From: Pyrrhosoma nymphula | Taxonomy: Eukaryota; Arthropoda; Insecta; Odonata; Coenagrionidae | Direction of reading: 5' to 3' | Length of the DNA: 64,000 nucleotides | Assembly (NCBI GenBank): GCA_963573305.1 | Contig: OY754329.1 | Span: 81,058,576-81,122,575 of the forward strand | Part shown: positions 33,881 through 45,593 of the stretch, piece by piece | Position numbering within the stretch: the stretch's first letter is position 1 | How the letters are laid out: each line of letters starts with the position of its first letter | Made by a program: the position numbers and the translations under genes | Notes under the pieces: generated by a model | What the model saw: the letters and a program-made list of their open reading frames with translations, nothing else | Told to the model about the DNA's origin: nothing | Databases searched by the model: none

Positions 33881-34032
33881 AGTTCACATGGATCCGGAAC
33901 GGGTGCGGAATGTGAAACGCGGAAATGCATCTAGCCAATCATAAGCAAGGAAATTGTGGAAAGGCGGAGTGTGATTGGCCACATACATTTCTGCGTTCCG
34001 CATGCCGCACCCGTTGCGGATCCGTGTGAACT
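33881..34032. mobile_element. MITE with about 61-bp terminal inverted repeats
   Basis: 33881-33941 and 33972-34032 are reverse complements with about ten mismatches. They share AGTTCACA.GGATCCG, AACGGGTGCGG, AACGC.GAAATG and GCCAATCA. The 30-bp centre is unique. Total length is about 152 bp with no coding capacity, so it must have been mobilised in trans. The TSD is unclear; TTA or a short AG-rich duplication is possible. Confidence 0.8.
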
Positions 34033-34089
34033 CTGCTGAAGAAGTCCCAAAATTGACTGTAAACTTGAAATAATGAAAAACTGCAAAAC

Positions 34090-34420
34090 GGCAATCAACC
34101 TATGTTTGAACCAGGTATATTAGCTATGTTCATGCATAATTTCTGCTCATTCGGTTCATTGGTTTTTGCGTGATTGAGTACCTACCAGGAGACACACATA
34201 CACAGAAACAACCACATTTTTACATATTAGTATGATATGTTTCTACGTTAAATAGATGTTAGCTGCATTTTAATATGTCTACTATATTCTTGAAAAATCG
34301 TCATTAATTATTTCGTAACTTGCCCATTTGTATGTAAATCAGGAAACCTCTGGCAAGTCATGTGGCTTAGAAGGGCCTAGTGTGTATATGTAATAAAGGT
34401 TCTTAATAATAATAAAAAAG
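34090..34420 (+). repeat. Probable LINE 3' tail fragments
   Basis: GAGTACCTACCAGGAGACACA, then CATACACAGAAACAACC and TTTACATATTAGTATGAT (34178-34236), is a familiar 3' terminal layout of arthropod LINEs: a CA-rich block followed by ATATTAGTATGAT. A second end-like sequence, AATAAAGGTTCTTAATAATAA, follows at 34391-34412. No coding part precedes either one, so both would be extreme 5' truncations. Confidence 0.45.
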
Positions 34421-34424
34421 GTGA

Positions 34425-36405
34425 GACCAACTTCAAGGAGAAAGGCTGACTTCAACGCATCAGATGTAAATACAGATGTGCGGATCATATTTTGTGCAAA
34501 TTGATTTTACTTCATTTTAGCATTCAGTGTTCTATTACCTTTGACCTATCTAAAATTTTATGGTGCCAACATTAATACAGTTTATGCTATCAGACGAAGG
34601 AAAAACTTCCACCATCCACATCTGTTCAACAAAGGATTTGTCCAATTAGGATCTCAGCTTTGCATGTAGTATAATAAGCAAGTACCTTTATTCGTAATAC
34701 CCAAGAGCCATTTTGAAAAAAAAATACTTTAGCTACAATTTAACTTTAACGCGTCAAATTGAACATTTTCTAATTTATTTTCCCCATTTTTTATGCTGCT
34801 GTGATTGATATCAAAGTCTTTCCCGAATACTTTAAAAGCAAATGCATGATATGCTCTAGAACTTTCCCAATATTTTTGTTGAATTTTCAAGGTTACTGGA
34901 AGGCTGAACGCAATCAAAACGGCAAAGCTAATCTTATGAAGCATACTTTCAGTAACCCTGCTATTCTAAACTTCGGCCACCAGTAGTACATAAATTCAGA
35001 TGAAGGAATAGTAGAGAGCAGGCTTATTTATATCTGCGTTAAAGCACAAATCCATGAGCCCCTATAACGTAGTAATACAGAAGGGATGACAGCCAAGGAA
35101 GCGGGAAAGGCAGACGGAATGTTGACAGAGAACTCTTTTGATCAAGCAAAAAATGAGAATGGGCAACAGGTTGATGTCGGCCAAGTTAAGGGGACAAAAT
35201 GAAGAGGTCTGATCGAGTGATTTATGAATGAGCTTAGTCAGAGTCAGAATTCAACCTAAGCCCCTTATACCTTAGTAGAGGTATCTGTTTCTTTTTTCGT
35301 CTTTGGCGGGATTTCCACCCAAATTTACCCACAGTTTCAGTTATACTGCCTTTATTAGCTTATTCTGGCTACAGCTTCCCTCTCCGTACTATTATATATG
35401 GAGCTGTAACTAGTATGTTTTCGAAAAGGTGGTTATAATGAGGATAAAATGGAGGGAGACGGCTAGACTAAGCTTGATGGCTCGTGAAAAGTTATTCTCC
35501 TGGGGCATAGTTTCCCTTACCGGGCTGGTATGAGCTTCGCCCACCAACATTACAGAAAAAAGACCATAAACCAAGAAATAATATTAAACATTCGGATAAA
35601 ATTTTCTATAATTTAGACACCACATTGCGAAACACGCGACGTAAAGTGTTTTCTACTCACATATATCTAATAACGATAATCGTATGATATGACATATCAC
35701 TTGATAATACATATTCTCTTCAGGCCTCATGCGTCATGTAAAGCATGGGAAATGTCCTCATTTTCAAGACTTAGAGATCTAGTGTGCAACCAGCGAGTCA
35801 CATTTCCTCAGTGTCTACGTTTAGTGGTAAGTGTCAGGAAACCATAAAAAACCATGCCAATTTCCTTGGTTACATGTTGTAAAAATTTTAATGTATTCCT
35901 TGAGCCCGTGCTCCCAGAGAAGTTTGGGTTGAAGAGGAAATAGCCTGATGTTGGATATAGTTTGATGGATAAAAAATGGCGTGATATCGCAATCCGATTA
36001 ATCCAATTCACCGGACGATCACTATTGCAATGATAAATTTACGGAATAACGTATTTCGCGGTCGATACATCGAAATATAGCACAGCACCAAATTCGATAT
36101 TCCCGTCGCTAAAAGAATCGGAAGACCCTTGCAAGTTTGATATGCGGGAGGGAAGGTGACGGAAAGAGAGAAATAAAATAGGGAGAATGGAAGGAAACTG
36201 GAATGCGAAGTCACCAGCTTCGCTTCCACCCTTCCCTTTCCCCAGACCTCTCAAATCTGAGCTGGCCATGTCATTTTACGTTGACGAGGGATTCGACAAT
36301 ATTTATCCCTCTTTTTTTATTAAATTTTATTAACTATCTTAACTTTCATATTATATTTTTGTTTTTACAGTTTTTATTCTAATCCAAATTCTAACTTTAA
36401 TGTCT
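34425..36405. other. No gene recognised; one member of a direct repeat pair
   Basis: 35128-35212 is similar to 36836-36925 on the same strand (TTTTGATC, then AATGGGC.ACAGGTTGAT, then TCGGCC, then AAGGGGA). Otherwise there are short unrecognised frames only. Confidence 0.4.
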
Positions 36406-36414
36406 TAGTAATTG

Positions 36415-36690
36415 CGTACATTTGTTTACTTTACAAATGCTTTTGTAGATGCGGTGATAATGCCCATTCCGGCCCGTGTACCACTTCTACTCTTGGATCG
36501 TCTTCTATTCTCTTCTTTATAGCCCTAACGTCTTTCTACAGAATTAGAAGTTTATACAACTTTCGACTTTATGCTTTATAGTATCTTCCACTCCACACTC
36601 ATCGTATTCACAATTCTGGCTTTTTGCGATTTTCTTGAAGATAAGTTTCTTTGCAGTCACCGTGCCCCGACAAAATTTAAGAAGTACTAT
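36415..36690 (-). pseudogene. LINE C-terminal zinc-like domain fragment
   Basis: The minus strand reads FCRGTVTAKKLIFKKIAKSQ, then NCEYDECGVEDTIKHKVESC and a stop. In the next frame comes RAIKKRIEDDPRVEVVHGPE followed by WALSPHLQKHL. The C-x4-C...H-x4-C arrangement after an LF.KI segment is the usual C-terminal element of Jockey/I-type LINE pol proteins. One frameshift near 36545 separates the blocks. No upstream RT is visible. Confidence 0.65.
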
Positions 36691-36835
36691 TTAAATAGGC
36701 GAATTAAAATTTCTTTCTTCCTTCTCTTTATTGGAAAAATTTCTTGTGTGTGTCATCCTTTTGTGGATAAATTCCATTATATGTATTCCATTTCGCTTCT
36801 GTGTAACCGAGAAAGTGGGAAGAAGAAAGGTAAGG

Positions 36836-36925
36836 TAGGGAGAGAATATTTTGATCGCGCCAAAAGGAAGTAAGGGAATGGGCTACAGGTTGATATCGGC
36901 CGGAGAAAAGGGGAGGACTTGAGGA
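36836..36925 (+). repeat. Direct repeat partner of 35128-35212
   Basis: Shares with the 35.1-kb copy TATTTTGATC/TCTTTTGATC, AATGGGCTACAGGTTGAT, ATCGGCC/GTCGGCC and an AAGGGGA block. The copies are moderately diverged. Class is unknown. Confidence 0.5.
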
Positions 36926-36929
36926 AGGT

Positions 36930-38035
36930 GGGGTCCGTTCCCATTGTTCCTCAATCTTACGGACTCCCCTACGCCCCCTACCCTCCCCTCCACCTAGTCC
37001 ATGTAGTCGAAATTGATGGGTGTCCCCGTCGCTTTTTTATACGGCCCCGAAAAGGATAGAAAGGAAACATGTGCACGGTAGAATGTGAATGTCTGCCTGC
37101 CCGTTTCCCTGCTTCCCGAGAGTAGAATGGGGAAGGAGAAAACGTTCGTTGGAACTGAAAATGTGTCGATACTCGACGAAGGCAACTGGAGAGAAAACAG
37201 CTTGAGTGGCAGATGGACGTCGAAAATTAAGAGAGAAAAATGATTCGGAGTAGGAAAAAAGAACGTGGGCTGCTATTTTCGAACAAAAAAGCCGAACTGT
37301 GGACCATTCAATTTTTATAAATGGTTATGTGCTTTGGAGATGGTCAACCGGGTTCAATTTAGCAAATAAGTAGGTTAGTGAGGATATAATATGTATTCTG
37401 CATATTGGAGTAGTGTACACGGAATAACAAGTTCTAACAATCCCAAATATATAAACCATATGCATATGCAACCCCTGGCGTCTTAAATTGTCTTTTACAA
37501 GTGTAATATAATCACGTTATTCGAAACGGCATCTCGAAAGTGAACCGCAAGGTATCACTTCCGTGCCATGCATGAATTTTAATGGAAATAATCAAATTAT
37601 TATGTGCCACTGCCATCCATTAAGGAAACAAAAAAGAATATTATCATCAAACAAGTAAACCCTCCAAAATTCACATCGCAAAGGAACGCGTCGTATTACT
37701 GCCAGCAATGACGACATCTGCCGGGATTCCAATGACGTAGTGTTTAGACTACGCTAAGCGCGCGTAATTTTGAGGAAGAAATATTTTCATGAACCATCGT
37801 TGTTTTTCGACATAGTTATATACCATGTATATTTAAGCATGTAGACTTCAAATACAAACTGTTTAAAAAACACTACATGTTCATAAACCATATGGAATGG
37901 AGAAACATCCGACGCTGGCGTTAGCCTTCTCCTGAAGACTAACACACAGCTGCAATAAGTTTAAATCTGAAAATAAACCTAAAGATGAAAAAAATCGGGT
38001 ATTTTAGGAACACTTTTCATTTTTCTATACAGCCA
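36930..38035. other. No gene recognised
   Basis: 36930-37200 is GC-richer, with a pyrimidine run at 36961-37000 and an unrecognised minus frame. The remainder is AT-rich. Near 37890-37945 TCCTGAAGAC and GAAACATCCGACG occur, but the motif core is not intact. Confidence 0.35.
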
Positions 38036-38039
38036 TTAA

Positions 38040-39000
38040 GTGGTTAAGGGACTCTAGTCGTCACACTGGGCTTTCTAGGTCAAATGCTTTATAATTATAT
38101 TCAGTTGCTTTATTGTTCTAACAATTAACACAGAGTGACTTATTGTTTTTGTTTGGGCAGTTATCGTATTTGTGATTTCCAGCACAGTGACTGTATTTTT
38201 CCTCATTTATACAATCCTTTGCTTGGTGTCCAAAACTTTGGCATTTAAAGCATCTTGTAATGCGAATATAGTCACTAATTTAAAAAGTAACATAGTCAAT
38301 GTACAATCGATACCAATTTTTAACGGTTTTCTTGTTCTTGGGTCAATTTCTATAACCCAGTCACGTGTCTCACTATCTCATCATCACTGTGCTGATTTAT
38401 AATAGCCTATAGCAGGATTTCATCAGTAATAGTCTTCTTTGTACCGTAAATAGTAGTATTCTAGTAGTTTTTCTTTTATTCTAGTAGCCACAGTTTCGCT
38501 ATTTGTTTAATTCTTAAAGACTTCGCATTCTCTTAACTTTTCAACATCTGGAAAATCGGATTATACACTAAGCCCTTTATTTCCTATTCTTATGACTCTT
38601 TTAACTCTCAATCCAATTTTCCTAGGTTTTGCTGACGGAAGGTTTCTCTTTGTTTCATCACTACTCTTGATATACACCGAAGACGGTGAAATTCACCACG
38701 AAAAAATCATTTGACTTGACCGGGATAACTTCGCACCCGTGCGCGTGACTGCGTACCACATCATTTGTTAATGCAATGATTGGAAACTGCTCTTGATGTT
38801 TGAAGATTTCCCTGAGTAGATCAGTGCTGAGTAGGTCCTCGGTTTTTCTACTCTTCCGACCATTGTACCTTCTTCGCGATATTTTTTCGCAGCAAAGACA
38901 CGTGATATAGTTTTTGGTGACTTATTTATTACGTCTTTCATTACATTTTTGACTTCCTTCCTTAAATCTGAATTACTTTGTTGAGTAGTGAACATATTAG
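38040..39000 (-). pseudogene. LINE ORF1 (gag-like) with CCHC zinc knuckles, repeat-interrupted
   Basis: On the minus strand, 38995-38784 encodes a basic N-terminal region. 38640-38410 encodes AKPRKIGLRVKRVIRIGNKG, then SDFPDVEKLRECEVFKN. 38345-38310 encodes WVIEIDPRTRKPLKIG. 38279-38110 encodes SDYIRITRCFKCQSFGHQAK followed by DC, then HCAGNHKYDNC and CVNC. The first knuckle is a perfect C-x2-C-x4-H-x4-C; in the second the first Cys is Tyr. This order (WV.E..P..R..L, then DY.R.TRCFKCQ, then serial zinc knuckles) is characteristic of ORF1 RNA-binding proteins of Jockey/I-type LINEs. There are several stops, a frameshift near 38290, and a repeat inserted at 38670-38783. Confidence 0.8.
38670..38783. 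mobile_element. Fold-back/SINE-tail repeat inserted in LINE ORF1
   Basis: TATACACCGAAGACGGTGAA, CACGAAAAAATCATTTGAC and TTGACCGGG (38670-38724) are in the same orientation as the left arm of the 4900-5050 palindrome. Then TAACTTCGCACCC, GTGACTGCGTACCACATCAT and CAATGATTGG (38725-38783) match its outer part in inverted orientation. This is what a fold-back element looks like after loss of part of one arm. ORF1-like coding sequence lies on both sides. Confidence 0.7.
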
Positions 39001-39482
39001 TTAACTTTCTAAACTTCCTTTTAACTTATTAAGTCCGTCTATGATCTCACCTCGTTTATAGTATTGCTTAATTTCTCGATTCTTGTTGATTTAAGCAGTT
39101 TCATGTAAGCTCCGTTGAAGGAGAAACCGATTTCTTACAGGGCTTTACCCAGCTCCATGTTAGGATTAACGAGATCCATGTCTATTTTAGCCACTACTTA
39201 GCCAGTAAACCTTACCGTTACCACCCGAGATCCCGTGGAGGCGGTGATGGGTCTTGTACGTTTAGTGCGACTTTATTATGGAGGAGTTTTCTTACCCTGA
39301 ATATGAGTAAAGCAGGATTTCGCCCCATTAGCTAGCCCTTTGCTGCAAACGCGCTCTCGCACACGAATAATGGGAGGCGTGAGGTATTTTACACTAACTA
39401 ATTCCTTTCCCGTTAGTCCATACGGGCAAGTCTGTCGACGGCTGTGGAGAATCCTTCTCTGGTGCCATGAAGAGGGAAATTC

Positions 39483-39770
39483 AAACGTAATGACGATGAC
39501 AGAGTTAGTCGTCGAAAAGTTTCCAGCAGCCACTTTCTTGACCAGGTCAGAAACCCAAGAGAACTTCATCAGAGAAATAAGATCTGGTGCTTTCCCAACA
39601 AAATAGATGCAAGAACTTTTTTCGGTTTTTCCACCGGATTAAGGGCTCAATGCAGGCCAAACTTCAGACTCTCCACTTGGGCATGAATAATTCAAATTCC
39701 TGGTGAATAAATGCATCATCAACTGCCCTGAGGACGATACCCGAGTCGGACGTCGAAACGTTGGCCAACA
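39483..39770 (+). repeat. Two direct copies of a hammerhead-like motif
   Basis: Copy 1 (39486-39520) has a six-base-pair stem, GATGAC/GTCGTC, around AGAGTTA, followed by GAAAAGTT. Copy 2 (39726-39765) has CCTGAGGA, then C, then a GAT.CC/GG.GTC stem around GAGTC, then GAAACGTTGGC. The two are homologous (GACGAT..C..AGT..G.CGTCGAAA.GTT) and lie about 240 bp apart in the same orientation. In copy 2 the flanking GCC before CTGAGGA can pair with GGC after GTT, as stem I of a hammerhead would. I infer Penelope-like terminal repeats. Confidence 0.5.
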
Positions 39771-39849
39771 TAGAGCCCTTAACTCGGTGGCAAGCCCAAT
39801 GAACGTTACTGCATTCATCAAAGGAGCTTGCATTGTCCGTCATGGGCAA

Positions 39850-41465
39850 TTAATTGAACACTGATTTTGGATAAGAATACAATCTACCCCTTACCTTGAC
39901 TCCTAACAAGTTTCCGCGAGTGTCTAACATACATTAAATCCAATTCTGCAATTGACTACAGCATGCGAGTTGTGTGCCATGACCTTTTAGGCTCAAAGTG
40001 AATAATGGGATATTTAGTCGCTAAGGGCTATTAATTACTACGACACCGGTGAACTGCTTCACGCAAGAGAGGTTTGTTGAGGAAGCACCTAATCGTTGTT
40101 TCTCTCTGATGTAGTTAATTGGAGGTCTCAGCGTAATGTAAACAAGTCTAGTTCTGGGTCATCAAAGTTCATATGAGTAAAGAACTTCAATTCTAATAAT
40201 GAATGAAAATTAGGTATTGTCCGGGTAAGTTAACAATCCTTTTTATGTGGAATGGGTTTAACTCCACATTCCTTGAGAACATTATCAGTTATCCCACATT
40301 CCTATCCCTGCTTTGCTATAGTGCTCTAATGGAGAAATACAACAAGATTATGCATTTATAAGAATTAGCTAGACGCATCACTAGGTAAAAACATTTTACG
40401 TTCATCATCAACAATTATCAACTATGTACTGTTATCACACTTGTTTATTTACTGACCAATTTTTCAATTCTTATGTATATATGCCATTATGAAGGCGTTA
40501 TACGTCTTAGTGTGCACTTATTCTAAAAGGTATATTTGGGCTCGCCATCACTTATAAATTATCTCTTTAATGACACAATTGTGTGGAAACCTTGGTTGGT
40601 AAATAAAATAAGTTTGAAAATAATACACGGTTCAAAATTCTTCATTATGAAGATTTAACATGTTGTCAAAAGCATATTACGATCCAAATATCAGTCACAC
40701 ATACAAGTTACTCGCATAATCACAGAATAAAAGGTGAGAGAGAACGGAATGGTGTGAGTTGGAAAATATCAAGACACACGCTAATGTTGAAACTGTCTGA
40801 ATAAAGTCTAAACGTCCACACACGGTCAGGAGAGATTAATCACGACTGAGTGCCCCGCTCTGAGTTCCTATTATTTAAAATGAAATTTGCCATGAACGTC
40901 GAATTTCATCTCTAGTAGCTTGCATATTTTCTCTTTGAATTAAATTTTACAAGGTGAAAACAAAATTAGAACAACAACCGTGAGAGGAATTCTTTTTGGT
41001 GGCCGCAGAGCATAAATTGATTTTTAAAATAAAAGATAATAATTATAATTCATGCATTCAAATTTTTGAGGAATTTTTTATTCACTGAAACATAATCGAT
41101 AAAAAAAATCGAAAAACCGCTCAAATTGCATTTTTTAAAACTTTCGTAAAATGTCGACGGTCGAAATGTTTTTGTACAAAAACAAGCCTTTTGTTAATGT
41201 CATTTAAGTTGATATCAGGTAGAAATAAAACAAAAATGGCCCATTTAAAAGTGTTCCCAAAGCTATATAGAGCTAGAGCGTTTACAAATAAAAGAATTAC
41301 ATTGAAAATGTTAAAATTTGAGCCTTTTAAAGATTTGGTAATTTCAGCCAAAAATGTATAAGGTGCAGTAATACTATGCAGCTCAACAAGTCAGTTTAAC
41401 AGGGCAATCATGTACGAAACATAAAATAAATTATCGTTCCTTAGTAAAAATTTCAAATATCACAT
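39850..41465. other. No gene recognised
   Basis: AT-rich sequence with an unrecognised 76-codon minus frame (41351-41121). Nothing else is supportable. Confidence 0.4.
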
Positions 41466-41469
41466 TCCG

Positions 41470-41760
41470 TGCTAATTGCCACAGGAGGTTTATATGACGA
41501 AGAATACAGGAAGTGAAGATTTCACAACGACTGTAAAAGGTGTGATGAAAAGAAGTGATCTACATCAACGAAGTATCGTGCAAGCCACCATTAGTGTGTG
41601 TGGCATGGGGGGATTCAACACCAGGCATGCAGAACTAGTCCCTGTTCAAATCAGTACCTCGCACGTTCCCCCGGCCTCAAGGCACGGATCAAAAAGCAGT
41701 AAGGAGAACAGTGCGCAATCCAACCAGAAACTGGGAGAGTGCTCCGTAGATACGTAGCTA
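41470..41760 (+). other. Unrecognised open frame in repeat-associated sequence
   Basis: A frame of 93 codons (41476-41757) has no recognisable domain. Its first 60 bp (GCCACAGGAGG, then CAGGAA.TGAAGAT, then C..CGACT) recur at 42247-42311 on the same strand inside the neighbouring palindrome. The region is therefore probably repeat-derived and not a host gene. Confidence 0.3.
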
Positions 41761-41825
41761 CGTGATGAGTTGATAGTTATTGCATCCTAATGGGAGCAAA
41801 TAGCAAACTAGTACCGCATCAATCA

Positions 41826-42660
41826 TCTAATCAAGTAGCTCAGAATCATAGCGATCATGCTCTGTAACACGCGATACACGAAAGCTATCATACCAGTGAG
41901 CATCCTCAAACTTGTGCTTCATCAAGTATAGTTAAAAATGGTCTAAGGACGAATAAATATTATAATACAATTCTATATATTCTCAGCAGTTGAAGCACCT
42001 TCATACCTAAGTCTACTACCATGAGTACGGTATTAAAATAAATCAAGAATTTAAATTTTTCATACATTTGTTATGGCATGTCGCGGAGTAAAATTTGTTG
42101 ACGCGGAGTTAAAAGTGGTATTTGTATTCATATAGTTGCACATGCGTACCATAATTTTAAATAAAATAATGTACATATAGTAGCAAGCGGCTAAAACACC
42201 TGTCGGGTAATTTTTTTTATTGTTAATTTCACGTCAAGAGAATTACTGATGGCCACAGGAGGCATGGATGGTGCTGATTTCAGGAAATGAAGATCGCCCA
42301 GCGACTCAGATAGCTAACGTGGTTGTCAAAAACTATTACATTCTAATAGTAGCGAAAGAGAAACGCCATCAAGAAAGGTAGGACAGATTTTAATTCTTGA
42401 TTTACTTGAACACCGAGCGTTTACTAATGGCATTACACCTATAGGTATGAAGGTGCTCCAACTGCTGAGGTTATATAGCATCATTTTATAAAAATACTTC
42501 TTCCTCATGTCCGTTTTGCACAATACTTGATGCAGTACAAATTTGAGGGTACTCTCTAGTATGATAAGTTTCCCTTATCGTGAGATACAGAACCAGCATG
42601 ATGGCTAAAAACATGCACGTTTGCATGCATGATCGCGATCGCGAGCTACCTGATTTATAA
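41826..42660. repeat. Large imperfect palindrome, arms about 235-280 bp
   Basis: The left arm (41826-42060) and right arm (42380-42660) match as reverse complements across their whole length. Matching words include TCAAGTAGCTC/GAGCTACCTGA, GCGATCATG/CATGATCGC, CCTCAAA.TTGT with ATCAAGTAT, CTCAGCAGTTG.AGCACCTTCATACCT and AAATCAAGAATT. Divergence is considerable, with small indels. The 320-bp centre holds a second copy of the 41470 sequence. It is probably a pair of inverted repeat copies. No transposase frame is seen. Confidence 0.7.
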
Positions 42661-42664
42661 TAGT

Positions 42665-44385
42665 ACCCACTATTATAAAAGTATATCGTCCTATGCTTCT
42701 ACATTTTACTCTGTAAGACTCCTCTTAGGCGTGTGGCAGGGAGCGTGAGGATAACAGTCATGAAGAAAAGAAGGGAAAAGGAAATTTAACTATAAGAGGG
42801 AAAGGACGTACGTGAATTGAATATCAACGAAGTGTCTCAGGACCCACTAGGAGAAGTTGCCCTTTGAACTTTAACGGGAAGAGGAAAAAAATATAAGAGT
42901 TGTATAGAATTAAAGATTCCCCATTATCGATATACAAAATGCATATACCATGTACGAGTCAATGACTACATAAAAGAGGTAAAAAACAACACCTTAAAAT
43001 ATTTTTATTTTGTGCTCATTATTTTTCAAAATATTTTAGTAATCCAAAAGTGAAAATTACTACCCTATATCTTGAGTGCATCATTAAAAAACATAGAATT
43101 TGCATCGAGATCAATGCTTTTCTCATGGGGCTCAAGTTAAAAACAAGAGGTGAAAACATTCTCTTTGAATTAATTTTCGGACTTTTTGCTATTTTTTCGG
43201 TCAGAGTTGGGTAACCTGTATTTGTACCAAATATTAACTTCCTAGTTTACCTAAAAGTCCTTCAAACAGGCGTGACTGACAGGCAGAGGACAGATAGACA
43301 AAATACCGTCACAGGCTTTAGTGAAAAAGCAATATAAATGAATCACGAATTTCGTAAAGGGCTCGTCTTGGAAATATTTTAAATAGGACTTTTTCCCTCT
43401 TTTTTAATTTACACGTGCATACCGATATTTCATGGGTGAGAAGGGCCATTATTGAATTTTATAAAGCTTTTAGCAGGAGTTTAAAAATGCAGTCTTACCT
43501 CAAATGGTTTGACAGAAATTTAGTTTTTTCTCTCCAAAAAATTTTCAAAAATCCGAGATGAGCGCTTTTTATAATTCGTGATTCAATTACATCTTGGTCA
43601 TATTTTGTTGTTTCTATAAGCTACGGAAATATTATTTTTGGTTAAAATTATATCCTCCAAGTCATAATGAAACTCGCCTAATTGATTTTTTTCAAGAAAT
43701 TTGAGTCTACCGAGTAGCCTCCAAGTCTCTAGTAGCTCCTTAATTAGTTCATCCATCACCTATCCTACAGTGCTACTCACTCCGTTCGCTCGAGAGAGTT
43801 AAACAAATGATAAAATTTTCTTTGTACTTCATTTATTTCGAGTATTCAATCTTCATTCAATCATAGATAATCCCACCAGCATGAATAAAAGAATACAAAC
43901 ATACAGCAAGAAATGTTTTTGTTATTGACGGTATAAAGTGACGAATCACTGAAGGCAGAATCCAAAAATGAGGAAAAGAATGGATATAAAATTGTCGTTT
44001 CCCGGAAATTATAAATTTTGAACAAGAAAATTCGTGGAATCCACGCATTGGGGATGGAAAAGTCAGCCGCTTGCTAACGAGGGAAGAACTTTTTTGTCAC
44101 TTTGTATAATCTTGTCCAACTCCTATATAACGATGTTATCGTTTTCAGAGAAAGTCGTTTTGGATGCGCCAATCTGTTGAAATGCTGCCGTCGGGAAACC
44201 AACCACAATCCCCGGTAAAATGAACTTTTCGGAGACATACGGAAGATTTCGGAAATATGCGCAAAGCAATGAAGTTACAGCAATGGAGTATTAATTTATT
44301 TTTGGATTTAGTCCATGACTCGACCGCAAGGAATTAACGCTTGCGCTACCCGTTTTTTTAAATATTATATTTACTGACATTCATC
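42665..44385. other. No gene recognised
   Basis: AT-rich and without recognisable coding content. The small palindromic word GATCGCGATCGCGA lies at 42631-42644, just inside the previous arm. Confidence 0.4.
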
Positions 44386-44389
44386 ATTA

Positions 44390-44900
44390 TCAGCAGACAT
44401 AATATTTGAAAATTGGTTTTATGCAGCTCTCCAATCCACTCTTCTCCCAGGTAACCCTTCATTCCAACATAACTATTCCTTTTGGCGATCTTCATAATTT
44501 GCCCGATGTATTCCATTATTGGTCTTCCTCTGTAGTTATTATGATTCGCATATTCAATATTGTATTTCAACAGGCTATTGTGTGACAAAATGTGTCCAGT
44601 AAGTTTATCGCTTCTTCTTCGTAGAATTTTCATTGCATTTATTTACTCTCCAACTCTTCGTAAAACTTCTCCTTTCGTGATTGTCAACTTCATTATTCTT
44701 CTTTAATGCCAAATCTCCATTGATTATTTATATCTTTTAATGTGCAGCTTATTTTGTCTGTGCTTTACTGCCACATTAGAGTATTCTCTGGATATATGTT
44801 TTCATATAGCCACTCCTTACTTTTAAGGTAGCGTTACTATCTGTTAGAAGATTATTTTTCTGGCAGAATGTCTTCTTTACTTGGGCTAATCGAATACATG
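44390..44900 (-). pseudogene. LINE RT C-terminal portion
   Basis: Minus-strand reading: VKKTFCQKNNLLT (about 44890), then KTYIQRILYG (about 44790), then after a gap RRSDKLTGHILSHN and LLKYNIE, then YRGRPIMEYIGQIMKIAKRN, then SYVGMK and WIGELHKTN. The order matches the IA.AK..F..K..L......R...VK..IW..L.G and RGRPR.EYI.QIM.D tail pattern of the other fragments. The last frame (44633-44358) is uninterrupted, but upstream joins are broken. 5'-truncated. Confidence 0.75.
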
Positions 44901-44904
44901 GAAT

Positions 44905-45590
44905 TCGGAACGAAAAAATACGCTCGCTTGGAGTGGGGTCCCAGCATTTTCACGGTGACCTTCGTAGCTTTTTGTGTATCTCCACAGGGGGTGACTCATG
45001 CTTAGATAACAAAGCCTTGAATTCTGGTTATTATTCAAGGAACATATTTTACACAGCAATCTCCAAAAAATTAAATGAACATAGGTTTTGGAACATCGTA
45101 GAGTTATAACAAACTGCTAGAGAAAAGACAATTTTTCAACATACACACGCCAGAACGGTAGGTGATACCAACTAATTAAAACATTTTTGATTCAGTCTTA
45201 GAGTTTTGAGTAGAAATTTAGCCTCAGGACTAAATAATATGACTAAGGAAATGTCTACAAACACGCTTGCATCTGAGGCGATACCTGGGGTACTTTTATA
45301 TTATATCATACTAAAAAAAACTTGTCAACTTTCCTACCATTTCATATTTGTTTTTCAAACACTCTGCGTGACTTCCCGTTTAACTAAAACCCCGTTACTT
45401 CATTTATACCAATAGAGTTTAACTTAATATCGTTCATAAAAATAACTCAACGCGTCCGCCGAGATGTCACACCTGTTCCTGTGAACTATGCCGTCCTGTG
45501 TAAAATATTTTCGTGCAATTAAAAGCAATATACCTTTTTCAAAGGTAGCAGCAACAATAAACGAGATAACATACAACAGTAGTAGATGAC
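44905..45590. other. No gene recognised
   Basis: No recognisable frame or repeat. Confidence 0.35.
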
Positions 45591-45593
45591 AGA

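Noticed and set aside
37890..37950. Another hammerhead-like motif (GAAACATCCGACG and TCCTGAAGAC)
   Set aside because: The two core halves are in the wrong order and orientation and no stem II can be drawn.
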